From: Candidatus Latescibacterota bacterium
GTDB taxonomy: Bacteria > JAAXHH01
NCBI GenBank assembly: GCA_022821085.1
Contig: JAJEEG010000006.1
Coordinates: 1,199,330-1,263,329, forward strand
Length of the DNA: 64,000 bases
Direction: 5' to 3'
The position numbers were made by a program, and so were the translations under genes. The notes beneath the pieces are model-generated. The model was given only the letters and a program-made list of their open reading frames with translations. It ran no database searches and had not been told where the DNA came from. Positions 42,414 to 51,606 of the stretch are shown piece after piece. Each line of letters starts with the position of its first letter. Positions within the stretch are counted from its first letter, which is position 1.

Positions 42414-43604
42414 TCAGCCCCGCACGTCCCGCCACGGCCGGGCCATGATCTTCTCGAAACCCTCCGGGTCGATGTCGACACCGAGTCCCGGGCCCTGGGG
42501 CACCGCCACGCAGCCTTCTTCATCCAGCACGAAGGGTTCGGCGAAGTAGCCCTTGCCGATGTACGTCCTTCCGCCCTCACGCCAGCAATTCACTTCGTTG
42601 TGTTCCTGGACGAGGAAATTCGACGCGCAGGCGTCTATCTGGATGGACGCGGCCAGGGCCAGGGGACTCAACGGGCAGTGCAGGGCGAGTTTGGCATAGG
42701 CGCTTTCGCCCATTACCGCGATCTTGTGGCACTCGGTGATGCCGCCGGCGTGGCACAGGTCCGGCTGCATCACGGCCAGGGCATTCTTCCGCAGGGCATC
42801 GTAGAAGATCCACTTGCCCATCCACCGCTCCCCGGCGGCGATGGGGACTTCGCTGGTGCGCGCGATGTCCGCGAGCACGTCGACCCGCTCCACGGGCATG
42901 GGTTCCTCGATGAACAGCGGCCGATGGGGCGTGAGGGCGGAGATCATCTGTTTCGCCATCACGGGGTGGGGATTGTGGATGTCCACGGCCACCTCGACAT
43001 CGGGACCGGCACCCCTCCGTACGGCGGCGAAAGCTTCGGCGATCCGTTCCACTTCGGCAGTTGGCTCCAGCCCGGTGCCCATGCCCACGTGCAGTTTCAT
43101 GCATCGGAAGCCCCATTCTTCGATGATGACCCGGGCCGCTTCCTCGTGGCCTTCCGGGAAGTCCCAATCCGGTTCTTTGGAAGGATCCCAGCCCGCGTCG
43201 TAGGGCTGTCCGGGCTCCACGCACCAGGGCAGCTGGCCCCCCACGGCACGGTACATGCGTATCCGGTCGCGGCAGGCGCCTCCCAGCATGCCGTGTACCG
43301 GCAGTCCCGCGGCCTTCCCCGCGAGATCCCAGAGCGCCATGTCGATCCCGCTGATCGCGCTCATCTTCACCGGGCCACCCACATAGCCCGATCCGCCTTC
43401 GTACATCTTGTGCCAGAGCGATTCGACGCGGCAGGGATCCTCGCCGACGAGCAGCGGCTCCAGGCGCCGCACCTCGGCGATGACGCTCTCCGGGTGGTTC
43501 TCCAGGTAGGGTTCGCCCCAGCCGAACAGTTCGGTGTCCGTGTGGATCTTCAGCCATACCCAGCTGGGCGGAACGCGCAGGATTTCAAATTGGGTGATTC
43601 GCAT
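42414..43604 (-). CDS. enolase-superfamily sugar-acid dehydratase (galactonate/mannonate type)
   Basis: A 396-residue mandelate racemase/muconate lactonizing family enzyme. Metal ligands and active-site blocks are visible in KLHVGMGTGLEP, VDIHNPH, FIEEPMPVE and GERWMGKW; the H in CHAGGITECHK is usual for DgoD-like dehydratases. It should remove water from an aldonate to give a 2-keto-3-deoxy acid. ATG at 43602-43604 is preceded by GGGAG; the longer frame is not conserved. It follows the UxuA-like gene by 88 bases. Confidence 0.87.
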   Translation of the reverse strand: MRITQFEILRVPPSWVWLKIHTDTELFGWGEPYLENHPESVIAEVRRLEPLLVGEDPCRVESLWHKMYEGGSGYVGGPVKMSAISGIDMALWDLAGKAAGLPVHGMLGGACRDRIRMYRAVGGQLPWCVEPGQPYDAGWDPSKEPDWDFPEGHEEAARVIIEEWGFRCMKLHVGMGTGLEPTAEVERIAEAFAAVRRGAGPDVEVAVDIHNPHPVMAKQMISALTPHRPLFIEEPMPVERVDVLADIARTSEVPIAAGERWMGKWIFYDALRKNALAVMQPDLCHAGGITECHKIAVMGESAYAKLALHCPLSPLALAASIQIDACASNFLVQEHNEVNCWREGGRTYIGKGYFAEPFVLDEEGCVAVPQGPGLGVDIDPEGFEKIMARPWRDVRG

Positions 43605-43692
43605 GCTCTGTTCGTCTCCCTGTGGTCGGTGGCAAACCAAATCGGGACGCCCGATCCGGGACGCCCGATGCGGATCGTACCGGAACGCTCTC

Positions 43693-44670
43693 CTACCGGC
43701 CGTAGACCGTCTGGATCGTGGCGCGGATGTAGCCGTTCGCAAAGGCCTTGCCGGCCGGACCGGCCATGGACTGGGGGAAACCCGGGGTGTGGTCCATGCC
43801 GAAGGGGCCGAAGTAACCGTTGTCGCGGTAGGTTTCCATGGCCCGGTGCATGTCTACCTCGCCTTCGTCGATGAAGACCTCGGCGAAACGAGGCAACTGT
43901 CCACGGACGTTCCGGAAGTGCACCAGGGCGATCTTGTTCCGGGAGGCCATCTCGGCAATGATGTCATAAACCTTCTGCGCGCCCGCCAGTTCGGTCATGC
44001 AGCCCTGGCAGAAGAGCATCCGGTGGTTGTCGCTGGGCACCGTGTCGAAGATGCGCCCGAAATGCTCCAGGGTAGAGCAGATCTGCGCGACGCCGCCCAG
44101 CGGTTCGGGAATGGGCGGGTCGTCGGGATGCAGCGCAAGATTGACCCCCGCCTTCTCGGCGGCCGGTACCGCGGCGCGCATGAAGGAGACCATGTTGTCC
44201 CACATTACGGTCTCAGAGACGGGCGGATCATGGGGCGGAGGACGGTTCCGGTCGAATTCGGCATAGTCGAAGGTGCTGTAGACCGCGCCGCCGCGGCCGA
44301 TGTCGGAGGTGGTCCTGAAGTTGCCCATCGGCTTGAAATTCCAGGCCAGGGTTGGGATCCCCGCCTTCCCCAGGCTTTCGATGAGCCCCAGGAAGGCGCC
44401 CAGTTCCTCGTCCCGGTCCGCTGTGGCCAGCGTGATTCCCTCCAGGACCGGCATGAATACGGTCTGCAGCTTCAGTCCGTGAGACTCCGTCTTCTCACGG
44501 GCCCGTTCGAAGAGTTCCGTGCTGTCCTTGCCGGCCCTCACGTGACGTTCGGCCTCGGATTTCCCTCCCGTCCTGAGGTCCAGCTGGATCATGTCCACGC
44601 TGATCGCGCGGTAGAAGCTGAGCGTTTCATCATCGAAATCGGTCCAGTTTACGACATCGTGTAGATACAT
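43693..44670 (-). CDS. mannonate dehydratase-like (UxuA family) TIM-barrel protein
   Basis: A 325-residue UxuA-like enzyme. NLALHPDDPPIPEPLGG and ALVHFRNVRGQLP are the UxuA hallmarks; FCQGCMTE carries a metal-binding Cys. It would convert D-mannonate to 2-keto-3-deoxygluconate. GGAGGAG lies 3-5 bases before the ATG at 44668-44670, which decides the start. Confidence 0.88.
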   Translation of the reverse strand: MYLHDVVNWTDFDDETLSFYRAISVDMIQLDLRTGGKSEAERHVRAGKDSTELFERAREKTESHGLKLQTVFMPVLEGITLATADRDEELGAFLGLIESLGKAGIPTLAWNFKPMGNFRTTSDIGRGGAVYSTFDYAEFDRNRPPPHDPPVSETVMWDNMVSFMRAAVPAAEKAGVNLALHPDDPPIPEPLGGVAQICSTLEHFGRIFDTVPSDNHRMLFCQGCMTELAGAQKVYDIIAEMASRNKIALVHFRNVRGQLPRFAEVFIDEGEVDMHRAMETYRDNGYFGPFGMDHTPGFPQSMAGPAGKAFANGYIRATIQTVYGR

Positions 44671-44991
44671 CGGCTCCTCCAGTGCGGGCACGGTGGACTG
44701 GGCGCCGGGTCCATTCAGCCTGAACCCGGTGATGGCGGTCTGATGTCAAGATAGACCGGCCGGAAGACTCGGCAACTGCGAAATGGACCCATGAATGGCC
44801 ATATCCGCAGATTGGGCTATCGAAAAGGGATAACGCACATTATAATCGGGGTTGCCCGGACGGTGCAAGGATGGTTCGGACGGGTCAGGCAGGTCAGGCA
44901 GGTCCGCAGCACCTCTATGCTCATATGAATAGGCTTGCTTTCAATAGGCTTGCTTTCAAGGAATGGCAGGCCATCACGACAGGAGAAGCAA
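44671..44991. other. 321-base divergent intergenic region with tandem repeats
   Basis: Between the divergent UxuA-like and aldolase genes. It contains TATAAT at 44841-44846 with no good -35 box, a 9-base repeat GGTCAGGCA (44883-44904, 2.3 copies) and a perfect 15-base tandem duplication AATAGGCTTGCTTTC (44928-44957). No gene is supported. Confidence 0.7.
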
Positions 44992-45717
44992 ATGGCGGAG
45001 CGCAACCTGAAACAACGCATTGGCGCGGGCGAGCAGATCATTGGCGCCAATGTCGGCATGTCCCATACGCTGGACCAGTTGAAAAAGGTCGTCGAATCCG
45101 GACGGTTTGATTTTCTCTGGGTGGATGGACAGCACAGCGCCTTCAGCGAGGAACGGCTGGTGGCCTTCTGTGACAGAGCCGATACGGTAAACGCCGACGT
45201 CATGTTCCGCATCAAGCACACCTATCAGAGTTACCTGGTCGGCAACCTGCTCGATCTCGGCCCGGCCGGGATCGAGGTGCCCCAGGTTGAAACGGAAGCG
45301 ACGGTCGAGGAAGCGGTCGGCTTCTTCTACTATCCTCAGCAGGGCTTGCGCAGCTGGGGAGGCGAAGCGCGGCGCAAAGTGAGCGAAGTCGGGGGAGACA
45401 GGCTGCAGTATGCCGCCTGGTGGAACAACTACGGCGTGCTGATGATGCAGCTCGAATCGATACCCGCGGTGACCGGTGCGCGGAGACTGGCCAGGGCGGG
45501 CGTGGACTGCCTGTCCTTCGGTCCCAACGACCTCATGTACAGTATCGAAGCACACCCGAATCATCCCTTCCGGGACGTGGACGACTGCGTCCGGCACGTG
45601 GTCGACCAGCTCGAAGACTCGGAAACGATGGTGTGTTTCAGGAACCACGCGCCTGAAGATCGGGAGAAATACGTGGATATGGGCGTGACGGTGTTCCTGG
45701 AGAATCCGGATCTGTAA
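44992..45717 (+). CDS. HpcH/HpaI-type class II aldolase
   Basis: A 241-residue metal-dependent aldolase that usually splits 4-hydroxy-2-keto acids to pyruvate or a keto acid and an aldehyde. The His in VDGQHSAF, the Arg of MFRIKHT and the metal ligand Glu in GIEVPQVETEA are present. GGAG sits 6 bases before the ATG at 44992. It can follow the two dehydratases in sugar-acid breakdown. Confidence 0.88.
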   Translation: MAERNLKQRIGAGEQIIGANVGMSHTLDQLKKVVESGRFDFLWVDGQHSAFSEERLVAFCDRADTVNADVMFRIKHTYQSYLVGNLLDLGPAGIEVPQVETEATVEEAVGFFYYPQQGLRSWGGEARRKVSEVGGDRLQYAAWWNNYGVLMMQLESIPAVTGARRLARAGVDCLSFGPNDLMYSIEAHPNHPFRDVDDCVRHVVDQLEDSETMVCFRNHAPEDREKYVDMGVTVFLENPDL

Positions 45718-45738
45718 ATGACCGTATAAACAGGCAAA

Positions 45739-45766
45739 GCCCCCGGCGGTATGCGCCACCGGGGGC
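45739..45766. terminator. hairpin between convergent genes
   Basis: GCCCCCGG pairs with CCGGGGGC around a short, partly paired loop. Read on the minus strand it is followed by CTTTGCCTGTTT, so it may stop transcription from the aminotransferase side; it lies between the aldolase and aminotransferase stops. Confidence 0.65.
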
Positions 45767-45799
45767 CTGGTCCTGCCTGCTTCGATACCGATCGTCAAT

Positions 45800-47080
45800 C
45801 TAGCCCTGGCTCGAACCTCCCAGGATGTCCTCGAGCTCGTTCACGAAGACCTCGAGTTCATCGGGCTTGCCGATGGTCACCCGGAGGTGGTTGCCGAGGA
45901 GATCGATCTCCCGGGTGCGGTATCCGGAACCGCTCCGAACCATGACACCGCGCCGGAACAGTTCGCCGGACATCCGGCGGCTGTCCCGCCCGACGTCCAC
46001 GATCATGTAATTGCCGTGGCTCGGCGTGTACGCCAGTCCCAGACGGTCGAACGCGGCGGAAAGGTAGTCCTTGCCGTCGTTCACGACCGTCAGCGTGCGG
46101 TCGACGAATTCATCATCGTCCAGGGCCGCGGTCGCCGCGTGCATGCCCAGGGTGCTCAGCCCACCGCCGAAGAACCCCATGTGCGCCATCAGCATGTCCA
46201 TCATGCGCTGGCTGCCGATCGCGTAACCGATCCGCATGCCGGCCAGGCCGTAGATCTTGGAGAAGGTACGGGCGACCACCACGTTATCGCGCTCGAGGGC
46301 GAGTTTCACGGCATCCTGGTAGTTCGGGTCCCGCACGAAGTGGATATAGGCTTCGTCGATGAGCACGATGGCCTGCTCGGGCGCCGCATCCACCAGGGAC
46401 ACCAGTTGATCGTAGGGCACGATCGTTCCGGTGGGGTTGTTGGGATTGGTGACGACGATCAGGGAGGTCGTCGGGGTGATCGCCGCCTTCATGGCCTCGA
46501 TGTCGTGGACGAAATCGGCCGTCGTGGGTACGCGGACGACACTCACGTCCTTTCCCATCATCTGAAAGCTCTGGAAACCCCGGGCGACCGATCCGTATCC
46601 CGGGACCGCCTCGATGCACTCCCCGCCGTTGTTCGCGGCGATGACGGCCAGCGCCTGCAGTATGGGACCGGAGCCGGGCGTGACCATGACCCGGTTCAAC
46701 TCCCTGAAACGCATAAATGCCCGCATGTCGCCGAAATTGAACTCGAAATCCTCGACACCCGGGACGCCGTGCGCCTTGTTGAGGCGGACGGGCAGGTCCA
46801 CGCCGAAGTCGTACCGGTTGATCTTGTGCAGGTTCTCGGCGATGGCCGCGACAGCGCGCGGGGATGCGCCGAGCGGATTCTCATTGGAACCGATATTGAC
46901 CCGGCCAGGCTCGACCCCGTACCCGCGGACGTCGCTGGCCTTCTTTCCGGTCGCCATCGCCTGTGCGATCTCCTGGGCCGCCCAGGCGGAACCGGTGGCC
47001 GCGACGCCGGCACCCAGCAGGGCGCCCTTCATGAACCTCCGTCGCGTAAAGCCGTTCTTCAGTACACTCCCGAAACCCAT
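45800..47080 (-). CDS. Tat-exported histidinol-phosphate-aminotransferase-like enzyme
   Basis: A 426-residue fold type I aminotransferase. A twin-arginine signal (TRRRFMKGALLGAGVAATGSAWA) precedes NIGSNENPLGASPRA, VVTNPNNPTGT and the PLP lysine K275 in TFSKIYGLAGMRIGYA. GGAGG is correctly spaced to the second ATG of MIM, so start is at 47080. Folded export with PLP bound is unusual for a biosynthetic enzyme. It follows the GMC oxidoreductase by 54 bases in one strand run. Confidence 0.88.
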   Translation of the reverse strand: MGFGSVLKNGFTRRRFMKGALLGAGVAATGSAWAAQEIAQAMATGKKASDVRGYGVEPGRVNIGSNENPLGASPRAVAAIAENLHKINRYDFGVDLPVRLNKAHGVPGVEDFEFNFGDMRAFMRFRELNRVMVTPGSGPILQALAVIAANNGGECIEAVPGYGSVARGFQSFQMMGKDVSVVRVPTTADFVHDIEAMKAAITPTTSLIVVTNPNNPTGTIVPYDQLVSLVDAAPEQAIVLIDEAYIHFVRDPNYQDAVKLALERDNVVVARTFSKIYGLAGMRIGYAIGSQRMMDMLMAHMGFFGGGLSTLGMHAATAALDDDEFVDRTLTVVNDGKDYLSAAFDRLGLAYTPSHGNYMIVDVGRDSRRMSGELFRRGVMVRSGSGYRTREIDLLGNHLRVTIGKPDELEVFVNELEDILGGSSQG

Positions 47081-47134
47081 GATCATGCCTCCACAGTGAA
47101 TAGTGATTAATACACGTTCTAAAGCTCGAATCTG

Positions 47135-48799
47135 CTACCTGATATTCAGTCTTGCCATTTGCGTTTCGATGTAATCGGCGCAGCGGAAGGCCAGCGCCTG
47201 GATCGTCAGCGTCGGGTTGCTCTTGCCGCTGGTGACGAAGGACGACCCGTCCACGATGAACAGGTTGTCCACGTCGTGGGCCTGGTTGAACTTGTTGACC
47301 ACCGACGTCGCCGGATCGTTGCCCATGCGGCAGGTGCCCATGAGATGGGCGTCGCCGTGGGGAACGAAATTCGGCGAGGCCACGACCCCGTGCGCGCCGG
47401 CGGCATCCAGCAGTTCGCGGGCGCGTTCTCGGAAGAAGTCACCGAGTTTATGCTCGTTCGGATGCACGTTGTAGGTCACGCGCGGCACGGGCAGGCCCCA
47501 CTTGTCCTTGACGTCGGGATCGAGGTCGATCGTGTTGGATTCCTGGGACATGGACTGCATGCTGGTGAGGGCGACCATGTAGCGGGTATAGTTGTCCATG
47601 ATCCATTTCTTGCGCCGGGCGCCCCACCTGCGCAGGCGCGGCATGTTCAGGTTGGCGAAGGAAATGGTTTCGCCATCGCCCCGCGGTTCGACCACGCCCC
47701 CGCCGAAGAAACCGTACTTTTCAGGGTCCGGATCGTAGAAGTCCTGTATGATCCGGGAATCCATGACGCCCTTGTACTCGTTCAGGTCCTTCTCGAAGAA
47801 CCCCCGGGCGGACTGGTAGTAGTTGAACATCAGGTGCTTGCCCACCTTGCCGCTGCTGTTGGCCAGGCCGTCCGGAAAGAGATTGGACTTCGACATGAGC
47901 AGCAGGCGGGGGGTATGGACGCCGTTGCAGCAGACGATCACCGCGCGGGCTTCCAGCCTGTGCTCGCGCAGGTCCTTGTCGAGGTAGATGACCCCTTCCG
48001 CCCTGCCGTCTTCGTCGACCACGATCTCCCGCACGCAGGCGTCGGCCCGGATCTGGCAGTTGCCCGTCCGCAGCGCCTGCGGAATCATGGTGACCAGCAT
48101 GCTGGACCGCGCCTGGATGGTACAGACGTAACTTTCGCAGAAACCGCAATTCATGACCGGCGGCCGACCGCCGTATTCCCGCGAGTTGATGGCCAGGGGC
48201 GCCGGATAGGAATGCCAGCCGAGTTTCCGGGCGGCCAGGTCGGCCAGCGCGCCCGAGCTGGTCCGGGGCACGGGCGGCATGGGATAGGGCCGGCGGCGCG
48301 GGGGATCGAAGGGATTGGCGCCGGCCAGGCCCGAAATGCCGATCTCGTATTCGGCCTTTTCGTAGTAGTGTTCGAGGTCCCAGTAGTCGATGGGCCAGTC
48401 CTGCACGTCCGCGCCGTCCAGGTCGCCGAAGAGGCTTCGCTCTTTGAAATCGTTCTCGTGAAGCCGCCATGAAATGCCCGTGTAGTGGAGCGTACTGCCG
48501 CCGACGGTGCTCTGCATGTGTATCCCGTGATCTTCGACGGCCTGCTCGCTCGCCGACTGCCGGTACGTATTGGGCTGGTCGTGGCGGTAGATGTTGGGAT
48601 GGTCGTGGTTGTTGCTGGCGGGATGCATCGCCTGAAGCTCGTCCTGGTCGAAATGGCGGGTCTTCTGAAAGGACCCCATTTCCATGGCGACCACGCGAAG
48701 TCCCTTCGTGCTCAACTCCTTCGCCAGGACCGCGCCCGCGGCACCGGTACCGATGATGATTACATCCGGGCGTCGTATGTTGGGATTGGGTAGGGACAT
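47135..48799 (-). CDS. GMC-family FAD oxidoreductase (gluconate/sugar dehydrogenase-like)
   Basis: A 554-residue flavoprotein. FAD site DVIIIGTGAAGAVLAKELSTKGLRV lies near the N terminus; the C-terminal catalytic block HLMGTCRMGND and the FVTSGKSNPTLTIQAL end are GMC-type. It lacks its own signal and may be carried with the Tat-signalled small subunit, as in membrane gluconate or fructose dehydrogenases. No cytochrome subunit is adjacent. Confidence 0.9.
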   Translation of the reverse strand: MSLPNPNIRRPDVIIIGTGAAGAVLAKELSTKGLRVVAMEMGSFQKTRHFDQDELQAMHPASNNHDHPNIYRHDQPNTYRQSASEQAVEDHGIHMQSTVGGSTLHYTGISWRLHENDFKERSLFGDLDGADVQDWPIDYWDLEHYYEKAEYEIGISGLAGANPFDPPRRRPYPMPPVPRTSSGALADLAARKLGWHSYPAPLAINSREYGGRPPVMNCGFCESYVCTIQARSSMLVTMIPQALRTGNCQIRADACVREIVVDEDGRAEGVIYLDKDLREHRLEARAVIVCCNGVHTPRLLLMSKSNLFPDGLANSSGKVGKHLMFNYYQSARGFFEKDLNEYKGVMDSRIIQDFYDPDPEKYGFFGGGVVEPRGDGETISFANLNMPRLRRWGARRKKWIMDNYTRYMVALTSMQSMSQESNTIDLDPDVKDKWGLPVPRVTYNVHPNEHKLGDFFRERARELLDAAGAHGVVASPNFVPHGDAHLMGTCRMGNDPATSVVNKFNQAHDVDNLFIVDGSSFVTSGKSNPTLTIQALAFRCADYIETQMARLNIR

Positions 48800-48812
48800 G
48801 GCGGCTTCGGAG

Positions 48813-49493
48813 CTACTCCTCGCCGATGATTCGGCTCTTCATGGGACCGTCGTAGGGTTTCCATTCAGGATATTCGGTTTCCGGTATGGTCATGTCGAAC
48901 TCGCTGAAGGGGGGATCGTAGCCGAACGGCGCCCGGCCCGGAAACCGGATCAGCTTCCATCCGGTCTCGCGGTAGTTGCCGCCGTAGGACGGATCGCTGA
49001 ACATGCCCTCCATGGTATGCGTGACCACCATGCGCAGGAAGTCCCTGGCGCCCATGGGGGCGTCCTCCGGCCAGGTCCCGGGAGACCTCGGCCGGTCCAT
49101 GCCCATCAGCGCCCGACGTTGTGTCCGGGCATCCAGGTCCAGGAAACGCGCCTCGTGTGCATTGAGGCAATACTGATCGAAGGCGGCCAGGCCCGATTCA
49201 TACGCCTCCCTGTATTCGGACCGGTGTGCGCCCAGTGCCCGGTCGATATAGACGACTACCCGGGCTTCCGCCGCGCCCGGACCGTTGTCGTCAGACGGCA
49301 TGATCATCCGGGTCAGCGCGTCGACGGTACGTCCCTCGTGCCCGTCCAGGTGCTGCCACGCGTGTTCGAAGACCGGCGCCTCCTGGGCGTCCAGCGCACC
49401 GGTACGGGACAGCACGCCCAGGGTAATCACGCCTCCGGTCGCCTGTGCCGTGCTGGCGATAAACGACCGGCGGGAATAGCGCTTCTTCGTCAT
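48813..49493 (-). CDS. gluconate 2-dehydrogenase subunit 3-like small subunit
   Basis: A 226-residue Tat-signalled protein (SRRSFIASTAQATGG). DALTRMIMPSDDNGPGAAEA and DFLRMVVTHTMEGMFSDPSYGGN are usual for the family. It lies 13 bases before the GMC gene, the normal pairing. It probably helps fold and export the flavoprotein. Confidence 0.88.
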   Translation of the reverse strand: MTKKRYSRRSFIASTAQATGGVITLGVLSRTGALDAQEAPVFEHAWQHLDGHEGRTVDALTRMIMPSDDNGPGAAEARVVVYIDRALGAHRSEYREAYESGLAAFDQYCLNAHEARFLDLDARTQRRALMGMDRPRSPGTWPEDAPMGARDFLRMVVTHTMEGMFSDPSYGGNYRETGWKLIRFPGRAPFGYDPPFSEFDMTIPETEYPEWKPYDGPMKSRIIGEE

Positions 49494-49689
49494 GGGTTCA
49501 GGCTCCGGAATCCGGCGGTTTTCAGGTCCGTGCGCACATCAGGATTGTATACACGATTCAGCCCGGTTTATTCAAACTATCCGCTCCAAAAATACGGATG
49601 GACACCGGGTTGACAACAGAATTCGACGGCGCGTAAACCGGCGGGCAAAGAAGTTGACGGCGATACCCGCGAATCTATATTCATGTAGC

Positions 49690-50646
49690 ATGGATGTTCT
49701 GAAACCACCGGCATTGAAACCGGGCGATACCATCGGGATCGTCGCGCCGGCCAGCCGTTCCGCCCTGCCGAGCGCCCTGGAGAACGGCCGCCGGTCGATC
49801 GAAGCCCTTGGATTCCGCACGGTGACCGCCCCGCACCTTTCGGATCGCCACGGATTCCTGGCCGGCCGGGACGCCGACCGCCTGGACGACCTGCAGGCCA
49901 TGTTCGACGACCCGGCAATCAACGGTATCGTATGTCATCGCGGGGGGTACGGGTCCGTCCGCATGCTGCCCGACCTGGCATACGACGCCATCCAAGCCCA
50001 TCCGAAGGTATTTGTCGGCTATAGCGACATCACGGCCCTACACGGGGCGATTCAACGGCATACCGGGCTGGTCACCTTCTGGGGCCCCATGGTCTCTTCC
50101 GACATGAGCCCCGTTCTTCATCCGTTTAACCGGGATGCCTTCATGAAGGCGGTTGCCGGAGCAGATCCCGTCGGTGAACTTCCACACCCCGACGAGATGC
50201 CGCCTGTGCTGGCCATACACGGCGGCCGGGCCAGCGGCCCGCTGATCGGGGGCACGCTTTCGTTGCTCGCGGCCGCGGTGGGAACGCCTTACGAATTCGA
50301 ATACGACGGCGCCGTCCTGTTCTTCGAGGACGTGGGCGAAGAGCCCCACCGGATAGACCGGATGCTTACGCAACTGCTGCAGGCGGGCCGGTTGAGCCGC
50401 GTCTGCGGCATCGTGATCGGCGAATGCGCCGGGTGCGGCAGCGCGCCGCACAACCCCGCGTTCCCCTACGGCAGTTTCAGTATTGAGGAAGTATTCGTCG
50501 ACCGGCTGCAACCCCTTGGAATTCCAGTAATCTACGGACTGGGCATAGGGCACGGCACGTATAAGGCAACGCTGCCCTTAGGTGTGCGGGCCACGCTCGA
50601 CGGGGACGCCGGCACCCTCACGATCGACGAACCGGGCGTTATATAG
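49690..50646 (+). CDS. LD-carboxypeptidase (peptidase S66)
   Basis: A 318-residue S66 peptidase (LdcA/MccF type). LKPGDTIGIVAPAS, CHRGGYGSVRMLP and VGYSDITALH with the following EPHRIDRML and GLGIGHGTYKATLPLG carry the Ser, Glu and His triad. LdcA trims murein tetrapeptides; MccF cleaves microcin. ATG at 49690 begins the conserved sequence; the longer frame upstream is not conserved. It leads a plus-strand run. Confidence 0.88.
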   Translation: MDVLKPPALKPGDTIGIVAPASRSALPSALENGRRSIEALGFRTVTAPHLSDRHGFLAGRDADRLDDLQAMFDDPAINGIVCHRGGYGSVRMLPDLAYDAIQAHPKVFVGYSDITALHGAIQRHTGLVTFWGPMVSSDMSPVLHPFNRDAFMKAVAGADPVGELPHPDEMPPVLAIHGGRASGPLIGGTLSLLAAAVGTPYEFEYDGAVLFFEDVGEEPHRIDRMLTQLLQAGRLSRVCGIVIGECAGCGSAPHNPAFPYGSFSIEEVFVDRLQPLGIPVIYGLGIGHGTYKATLPLGVRATLDGDAGTLTIDEPGVI

Positions 50647-50657
50647 TTGGGACCTTC

Positions 50658-51599
50658 ATGGGCAGTCACATACTGCTGGACGTACCCCTGCCGGACTCGG
50701 TAATGGCGCTCTTCGATGCCGGGGACGAATTCCATATGCTCGGCGATCTGGCCGACGGTGACGCGAGGTGGCGCCTCGTCGACGCCTATCTCACCTATGG
50801 CCATCCCCCCACGGACGGGGAGGTGATGGACCGCATGCCGAACCTGAAGGTCATCAGCAATTTCGGGGTGGGCGTCGATCATATCGACACGGAAGCGGCC
50901 CGCGAGCGCGGGATTCCCGTGGGGAACACGCCCCACATGCTCGACGGCGCCACGGCGGACATGACCTTTACCCTCCTGATGGCGGCGGCACGGCGCGTCG
51001 TGGTGGGCGACCGGTTCGCCCGGAGCCCCGGGTTCACGCATTACGACCCCAGCATCCTTCACGGATACGAGGTGCATGGGAGCACCATCGGCATCATCGG
51101 CATGGGCAGCATCGGGAAGCAGGTCGCCCGGCGGGCGAACGGGTTCGACATGGAGATCGTCTATCACAATCGTAAGCCGGACCCGGACGATCACCTGTAC
51201 CAGGCCCGATACGTCACACTGGAGTCGTTGCTCGAGGTTTCGGATTTCGTGACGCTGAACTGTCCGCTTACGGAGGAGACGCGGGAGCTGATCAACGAAG
51301 CCGCGCTGCGGCGCATGAAAAAGACCGCCATCCTGATCAATCTGGCCCGGGGCGCCGTCGTGGATCATGACGCCCTCCACCATGCCCTGAGCAACGGCTG
51401 GATCGCCGCCGCCGCGGTGGACGTCACCGAACCGGAGCCCCTGCCGCGGGACCACCCCCTGCTCAAACTGGACAACCTGGTGATCGCGCCGCATCTGGGC
51501 AGCGCGACCACGCGCACACGCGACGCCATGGCTCGGAGGACGGTCGAGAATCTCAAGGCGGGACTCGCCGGACGGCCCCTCGCGAGCTCCGTCGTCTGA
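50658..51599 (+). CDS. D-isomer-specific 2-hydroxyacid dehydrogenase
   Basis: A 313-residue NAD(P)-dependent dehydrogenase. GMGSIGKQVARRA is the nucleotide turn, with catalytic Arg in LINLARGAVVDH, Glu in VTEPEPL and His in APHLGSATTR. Substrate may be glyoxylate, hydroxypyruvate or a sugar keto acid. Starts 11 bases after the carboxypeptidase stop. Confidence 0.9.
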   Translation: MGSHILLDVPLPDSVMALFDAGDEFHMLGDLADGDARWRLVDAYLTYGHPPTDGEVMDRMPNLKVISNFGVGVDHIDTEAARERGIPVGNTPHMLDGATADMTFTLLMAAARRVVVGDRFARSPGFTHYDPSILHGYEVHGSTIGIIGMGSIGKQVARRANGFDMEIVYHNRKPDPDDHLYQARYVTLESLLEVSDFVTLNCPLTEETRELINEAALRRMKKTAILINLARGAVVDHDALHHALSNGWIAAAAVDVTEPEPLPRDHPLLKLDNLVIAPHLGSATTRTRDAMARRTVENLKAGLAGRPLASSVV

Positions 51600-51606
51600 G
51601 GCCTTC

